Assembly: GCA_002480735.1 (NCBI GenBank)
Contig: DLCS01000226.1
Coordinates: forward strand, 432-10,649
Length of the DNA: 10,218 nucleotides
Origin: Bacillaceae bacterium UBA7792
GTDB taxonomy: Bacteria; Bacillota; Bacilli; Bacillales; Cytobacillaceae
Direction of reading: 5' to 3'
In this document: positions 6,580 through 10,218 of the stretch, in pieces
How the letters are laid out: the number at the start of each line of letters is the position of its first letter
Position numbering within the stretch: position 1 is the first letter of the stretch
Notes under the pieces: model-generated
Seen by the model: the letters and a program-made list of their open reading frames with translations, nothing else
Told to the model about the DNA's origin: nothing
Databases searched by the model: none
Position numbers and translations under genes: made by a program

Positions 6580-7133
6580 CCCCTCCCCCCTTTCACCAAT
6601 ATCGGGATTCCTGACTCGACCAAATAAGCGCGATCCGCTCTTTTTACCAATTCCTGATGGAGATTTCCAAGCATGAAGCTATACTTCAGCACCAACTCAT
6701 TTGTGCCTAATGGCTCGTTTAAAACTTCATTGCTGACTAGAACAAGCTCGGCACAATTCGCTTGAAGGACCCCTATACCATCAAGTAGACGCTCAAAAAC
6801 CTCTCGTAAGAATTCTTCCTCCCATTCCTGATTCAAAAAGAATAATTCATTATTTAATAAAGTCGTGACACAATCAAGGAGGACGACATCCTTCTTAGAA
6901 AAGCTCGAAGCTAGCCGCTCAATATGCCTTGGTTGCTCCCATGTTCTCCACATGAATTCACTTTCCGATCTTTTCTGCTGATGACGCATAATTCTTTTGC
7001 TCATTTCTTCATCACTCGGTGCTCCAGTAGCAAGATAATGAAGCCTGCCTCCTAACTCCTTCGCTCTTTGGGCCGCCATCTGTTCTGCAAAAGTGCTCTT
7101 CCCACTGCGAACTCCACCCGTAATAAAAATCAT
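6576..7133 (-). CDS. cobU: Adenosylcobinamide kinase / guanylyltransferase CobU, with altered C-terminal motif
   Basis: CobU phosphorylates adenosylcobinamide and then transfers GMP to give adenosyl-GDP-cobinamide, the activated substrate of CobS. This 185-aa protein has an intact P-loop (GGVRSGKS, 6-13), the RIMRHQQKR segment with the conserved histidine (H51) that carries GMP in the family, and LLDCVTTLLNN with the Asp-Cys pair (87-88). After SNEV (134-137), however, the usual GxGIVP and RxFRD residues are replaced by LNEPLGTNELVLKYSFMLG, although G-x-HQ and the terminal VESGIPILVKG remain. A short paralogue in the same operon keeps exactly those missing motifs. The frame is open to an ATG at 7142, but AGAGGA (7148-7143) touches that codon and is 9 nt from the ATG at 7133, which overlaps the cobD stop as ATGA; 7133 is chosen. 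Confidence 0.92.
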   Translation of the reverse strand: MIFITGGVRSGKSTFAEQMAAQRAKELGGRLHYLATGAPSDEEMSKRIMRHQQKRSESEFMWRTWEQPRHIERLASSFSKKDVVLLDCVTTLLNNELFFLNQEWEEEFLREVFERLLDGIGVLQANCAELVLVSNEVLNEPLGTNELVLKYSFMLGNLHQELVKRADRAYLVESGIPILVKGGRG

Positions 7134-8197
7134 CTGCGCCATTCCTCTAATACTTGAAGTAGTTGATCATTTTCCGTCTTGCTCTTAATGGCAAACCTCA
7201 GCCATTCTCCTCCTAGACCAGGAAAATTCATCGTATGTCTGGGTACGATTCCATGACGGAGCAAGAATTCAAACAAAGGCAATTGACTTTCAAGCCTCGG
7301 GTCTCTCAATAGATAGAAATTGACCTTTGATGGTGACATTTCAAACCCTTCTTGTGTGAAAAAGAGAGAGAGCTTTGCTCGTTCTTTCTCTATGTAATCA
7401 ATCGTTTGATTGATAAATTCCTCATCCTTTAGACACTCCTGTCCTGCTAGCATGGCGAGAACATTGACGCTCCAATGTGGCTGATATTGCGCAATCTGCC
7501 CCACCACTTCCTCACTTGCGATAAGATACCCTAATCGCAGACCCGGGATCGCATACATCTTCGTCATCGAGCGGATGAGAATGATATTTTCACAAGTCCT
7601 TTGCAACGGAGTTAGAGGTTCATAGTCTTTCCAGAAATCGTAGAAGGCTTCATCAATAATTAAATAAATGCCTTTTCTCGTGCAGGCTTCCGCTAAGAAC
7701 TGAATCTCCGCCAAGGAAAAGCACACACCTGTTGGATTATTCGGGTTGCAGAGAAAAACTGCAGCCACACCATCTAATTTTTCCATTAAGCCCTGAAGAT
7801 TTAAGCTCCATTTCTCATCTAAGTAATGATAGGATATATGACACCCATTTGCCTGACAGGCCTTTTCATATTCAGAAAAAGTTGGCTGAACAATGAGGAC
7901 ATTTTTTTGAGCTAGCATTCGACCTAAGAGCATGATCAGCTCTGCACCGCCATTGCCAACCAGAATCGATTCCTTCGCTACCCCCGCCTGTTGTGCGATT
8001 TGTTCCTTCAATGCGTTCGCAAAGGGATCCGGATACTCCCCGATGCTTTCATAAAAATGGAGCCATTTTTCCAAAATCGACTTCGGCGGTCCTAATGGAT
8101 TAATATTGGCACTTAGGTCAATCCATGTGTTCGGCTTTGGAATGTTCATCGCTTCATATATGTATTGAGGATTCGAACCATGTGCTGGCCAATTCAA
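7130..8197 (-). CDS. cobD: L-threonine-O-3-phosphate decarboxylase CobD (PLP-dependent)
   Basis: CobD decarboxylates L-threonine phosphate to (R)-1-amino-2-propanol phosphate, the linker that CbiB attaches to cobyric acid. It is a class I/II aminotransferase-fold enzyme related to histidinol-phosphate aminotransferase; the cobalamin context decides the function. The 355-aa product shows the CobD-type opening HGSN then SANINPLGPP, CNPNNPTGV (150-158), IIDEAFYDF (about 180-188), the PLP lysine in SMTKMYAIPGLRLGY (K213), and a C-terminal RHTMNFPGL segment. The frame is open to a TTG at 8230, but GGAGG (8210-8206) is exactly 8 nt before a TTG at 8197, giving MNWPAHGSN, close to the usual family start. 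It overlaps cbiB by 44 nt and cobU by 4 nt. The codons for INQTIDY contain copy 2 of the 19-bp palindromic repeat. Confidence 0.93.
   Translation of the reverse strand: MNWPAHGSNPQYIYEAMNIPKPNTWIDLSANINPLGPPKSILEKWLHFYESIGEYPDPFANALKEQIAQQAGVAKESILVGNGGAELIMLLGRMLAQKNVLIVQPTFSEYEKACQANGCHISYHYLDEKWSLNLQGLMEKLDGVAAVFLCNPNNPTGVCFSLAEIQFLAEACTRKGIYLIIDEAFYDFWKDYEPLTPLQRTCENIILIRSMTKMYAIPGLRLGYLIASEEVVGQIAQYQPHWSVNVLAMLAGQECLKDEEFINQTIDYIEKERAKLSLFFTQEGFEMSPSKVNFYLLRDPRLESQLPLFEFLLRHGIVPRHTMNFPGLGGEWLRFAIKSKTENDQLLQVLEEWRR
7143..7148 (-). promoter_or_regulatory. Shine-Dalgarno sequence deciding the cobU start
   Basis: AGAGGA abuts the ATG at 7142 with no spacer but is 9 nt from the ATG at 7133, which also forms an ATGA overlap with the cobD stop. 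Start 7133 is favoured. Confidence 0.75.
7395..7413. repeat. 19-bp palindromic repeat, copy 2 (inside cobD)
   Basis: TAATCAATCGTTTGATTGA is identical to 2364-2382. With one more flanking pair the dyad here is ATCAATC-GTTT-GATTGAT, 7-bp arms around a 4-nt centre. It is read on the minus strand as codons for I-N-Q-T-I-D-Y of cobD. The flanking bases differ from copy 1 on both sides, so the shared unit is exactly 19 bp. Confidence 0.55.
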
Positions 8198-9134
8198 ATA
8201 GTATTCCTCCCATCCATAAGGCAAGTACAAAAAGCACGGACGCCTTTGTTAACAGACGATTTGTTAAAAGGATATGTTCCTTTTGCAAGGGAACGATAGG
8301 ATCCCCCATTTCCGCCCGCTTGGAAATGATCCCCTTGTATACATTCACCCCACCAAGTTGAATCCCCAAAATAGCGGCCACTGCTGCTTCCATCCAGCCG
8401 CTATTGGGACTTGGATGTCGTCTAGCATCACGAAACAGGATTCCCCATGCCGCTCCCCTATTGGTATACATAGGCTTGCTTGATAAAAGCATCAAAAAAC
8501 CAGTTAGTCGACTGGGAATCCAGTTGAGGAGGTCATCCAGTCGTGCTGACGCCCAACCAAAATCTAGAAATCTCTCATTTTTGTAGCCTACCATCGAATC
8601 ACAGGTATTCACTGCACGGTACAATAGGGCAAGCGGCGCCCCGCCAATCAATGCCCAAAATAATGGAGCTGTGACCCCATCGCTCGTATTCTCCGCCACC
8701 GTTTCAACAGTTCCTCTGACAATCTCTCGCTCCTCAAGTCTTTCCGTATCACGACCAACAATATAAGAAAGCTTTAGCCGTGCTTTCTGTAGCTCCCCTT
8801 TATGCAGTGGATAATAGACGTCAAGAGCCGCTTCCTTAAGACTTCGGCGTGAAATAGTCGTCGCTATAAGAATACTTTCCACCACGATGCCAAGATATAG
8901 GTGTGTATGATAAGAAATGGATACAAGCGTGAAGGCAATAAGAAAAACGATGCACACAATTGTAAGTACCATTACGATTCCCTTCGCTTTTCTCCCGTTG
9001 CCACCATTTAACCTTTTTTCAAGAAATGCGATCCCAGAACCCATCCACTTTACAGGGTGAGGCCAATGCGGGGGGTCTCCAATCAACCCATCAATCAAAA
9101 AAGCGATCGTAATTGAAATTATATGGGTTAGCAT
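8154..9134 (-). CDS. cbiB: Adenosylcobinamide-phosphate synthase CbiB
   Basis: CbiB is a membrane protein that joins adenosylcobyric acid to aminopropanol phosphate, giving adenosylcobinamide phosphate. The 326-aa product has the family opening with DGLIGDPPHWPHPVKWMG (15-32), VGRDT (126-130), AENTSDG (147-153), NTCDSMVGY (176-184), ASARLDDLLNWIPSRLT (195-211) and PSPNSGWMEAA. Hydrophobic segments near residues 5-18, 53-75, 80-93 and the C-terminus fit a polytopic inner-membrane protein. Its ATG overlaps the upstream CbiZ-fusion stop by 7 nt (ATGCTAA), with AAGGA about 10 nt upstream. The neighbour cobD supplies its second substrate and the upstream CbiZ domain its first (cobyric acid). The 3' end carries the Shine-Dalgarno sequence and TTG start of cobD. 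Confidence 0.96.
   Translation of the reverse strand: MLTHIISITIAFLIDGLIGDPPHWPHPVKWMGSGIAFLEKRLNGGNGRKAKGIVMVLTIVCIVFLIAFTLVSISYHTHLYLGIVVESILIATTISRRSLKEAALDVYYPLHKGELQKARLKLSYIVGRDTERLEEREIVRGTVETVAENTSDGVTAPLFWALIGGAPLALLYRAVNTCDSMVGYKNERFLDFGWASARLDDLLNWIPSRLTGFLMLLSSKPMYTNRGAAWGILFRDARRHPSPNSGWMEAAVAAILGIQLGGVNVYKGIISKRAEMGDPIVPLQKEHILLTNRLLTKASVLFVLALWMGGILFELASTWFESSIHI
8206..8210 (-). promoter_or_regulatory. Shine-Dalgarno sequence deciding the TTG start of cobD
   Basis: GGAGG (within GGGAGGAA) lies in the 3' end of cbiB with an 8-nt spacer to the TTG at 8197. No comparable site precedes the in-frame TTG codons at 8230 or 8224. Confidence 0.8.
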
Positions 9135-10218
9135 AAATTTCGAATCCTTCTTCGGCTTTTTTTAATTGCCTCAGTTGTGCAATCATACACGCCCCTGCTG
9201 ATGAGCTTTCCGAGGGGAGTAATGGTACCTGCAAATTCAAGCATCCTTCCATTCTGCGTTGCTGCAATCAGGATGCTATCGGTCGATGTCCCAGTAGCAA
9301 CGGTGCCCGTTATAGTGTCTAGTACCTCCTGATCCTCCATCACCTTCACCTTTGCTTCCGTCGCTGTCATGATGCTTTGAATAAAAGCCTCTTCTGTGAG
9401 CTCTCCATTCACAAATACCCATATATTAATGGTACCTGGTACCGCCTCAAAAGCGTGCTGGTCACTTTTCGATGCGTCTACCGCATTCCCAACTCCCGCT
9501 GTGACGACGACCATGACAGAAAACTCTTCCCCTTTTAATACTTTGTAGGCGACATCCTCCAAGACAACAGCAGTCATCATGCCGATTGTTACGGAAGGGT
9601 CAAAGCCGTTTTTCTTCAAGTAGTCCTGCATCTCCTGCCGGTGATCGAAAGCATGATAATTTTTATCGACGTGGCGGTTTACAAATGTTTGGTTCCACCC
9701 TACACCCGCACCAACCACTCCAGATGACATCGTACGAAGCGGAGCATCGGATTGAATAGAAATATGCTCCTTCGTCATCCGCATATGTTCTGGACCAATC
9801 ATGACTTGCTCCGATTCACCCTGCCAATTCGGAATCAGCACCATTTGCGGGACAGGAATTTTCGGATGTGGCTGCTTTTCAATATCCGTACGGTAGACCT
9901 CTTTAATTTTCTCGACCCGGACGACCTCATTTGGATGATCATTGGAATGTATCCGCCCCTTCTCAAGCAAAAGAAGCTGATCACAATAAAGGCTTGCTAG
10001 GTTTAAATCATGAAAAATTGAGATCACGGTTAATCCTTTTTCCCTTGTCCATCTCTTTAGTAAATCCAGAAGCTCCTTTTGATAGGACAAATCGAGATGG
10101 TTGGTCGGCTCATCCAGCAATAGAATTTCAGGCTCCTGGGCGAGAGCTTGAGCAAGAAAGACCCTTTGCCTTTCACCACCTGAAAGCTCCTGTATGTTCT
10201 TCTCCTGAAAGGCAGCAA
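9128..10218 (-). CDS. cbiZ: Corrinoid ABC transporter ATPase fused to adenosylcobinamide amidohydrolase CbiZ (N-terminus cut off by window edge)
   Basis: The visible 362 residues start inside an ABC ATPase. The signature LSGGERQRV (11-19), Walker B LLLDEP (32-37), D-loop region and H-loop histidine (H69, in IFHDLNLA) are present; the Walker A lies beyond the window. The sequence then runs through a FecE/BtuD-like end (VEKIKEVYRTD) into a CbiZ domain, about 137-362, with MSSGVVGAGVGW, VVVTAGVGNAVDAS, GTINIWVFVNG, ATGTSTDSILIAA and EFAGTITPLGKLISRGVYD. CbiZ hydrolyses the aminopropanol amide of adenosylcobinamide to give adenosylcobyric acid; the ATPase half would power B12 or cobinamide import. 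The same fusion is known in B. subtilis YvrA. The reading frame runs unbroken from the edge; the TTG at 10120 is internal, not the start. BtuF- and BtuC-like genes are expected just upstream, outside the window. Confidence 0.95.
   Translation of the reverse strand, partial: AAFQEKNIQELSGGERQRVFLAQALAQEPEILLLDEPTNHLDLSYQKELLDLLKRWTREKGLTVISIFHDLNLASLYCDQLLLLEKGRIHSNDHPNEVVRVEKIKEVYRTDIEKQPHPKIPVPQMVLIPNWQGESEQVMIGPEHMRMTKEHISIQSDAPLRTMSSGVVGAGVGWNQTFVNRHVDKNYHAFDHRQEMQDYLKKNGFDPSVTIGMMTAVVLEDVAYKVLKGEEFSVMVVVTAGVGNAVDASKSDQHAFEAVPGTINIWVFVNGELTEEAFIQSIMTATEAKVKVMEDQEVLDTITGTVATGTSTDSILIAATQNGRMLEFAGTITPLGKLISRGVYDCTTEAIKKSRRRIRNLC

Noticed and set aside
9128..10120. A gene beginning at the TTG at 10120
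   Set aside because: The frame continues upstream to the window edge with the ABC signature LSGGERQRV; the TTG encodes a leucine of Walker B.
10121..10218. Possible cobalamin riboswitch or operon promoter at the right edge
   Set aside because: The edge is still within the ATPase coding sequence; any riboswitch would be outside the window.

Overview
The window looks like chromosomal DNA from a member of the Bacillaceae. The basis is the ddl-murF cell-wall pair with MurF closely resembling the Bacillus type, strong AGGAGG-type ribosome binding sites, use of GTG and TTG starts, moderate GC, and an ABC ATPase-CbiZ fusion of the kind known from Bacillus subtilis YvrA. Every gene I can support lies on the minus strand, so the window reads right to left in transcription order.

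From 10218 down to about 2394 is one tightly packed cobalamin (B12) salvage and nucleotide-loop assembly operon. Its genes in order are: ABC transporter ATPase fused to CbiZ (5' end outside the window), cbiB, cobD, cobU, cobS, cobC, a short degenerate CobU paralogue, a PduO-type adenosyltransferase gene, cblT, cblS, and a second histidine phosphatase. Almost every junction is an overlap (4 to 49 nt) or a gap of 12 nt or less, and a clear rho-independent terminator closes the unit at 2394-2425. The promoter and any cobalamin riboswitch would lie beyond 10218. No corrin-ring synthesis gene and no cobT is present.

The genes make a coherent pathway. Imported corrinoids are adenosylated by the PduO-type enzyme. 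CbiZ clips cobinamide to cobyric acid. CobD makes aminopropanol phosphate and CbiB attaches it. CobU activates the product to GDP-cobinamide. CblT is predicted to import alpha-ribazole and CblS to phosphorylate it. CobS joins the two halves, and CobC (or the second phosphatase) removes the last phosphate. The most unusual element is the CobU pair: the full-length protein has an intact P-loop and catalytic histidine but a decayed GIVP region, whereas the short paralogue has the reverse. This suggests a two-subunit enzyme.

From 2393 down to 1 is a second unit, ddl then murF (3' end outside the window), for peptidoglycan precursor synthesis. The 274-nt region before ddl holds candidate promoters and one copy of a 19-bp palindromic sequence that recurs exactly inside cobD. 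A strong 12-bp hairpin sits between ddl and murF. Several starts were moved to internal codons because a well-placed Shine-Dalgarno sequence decides them.
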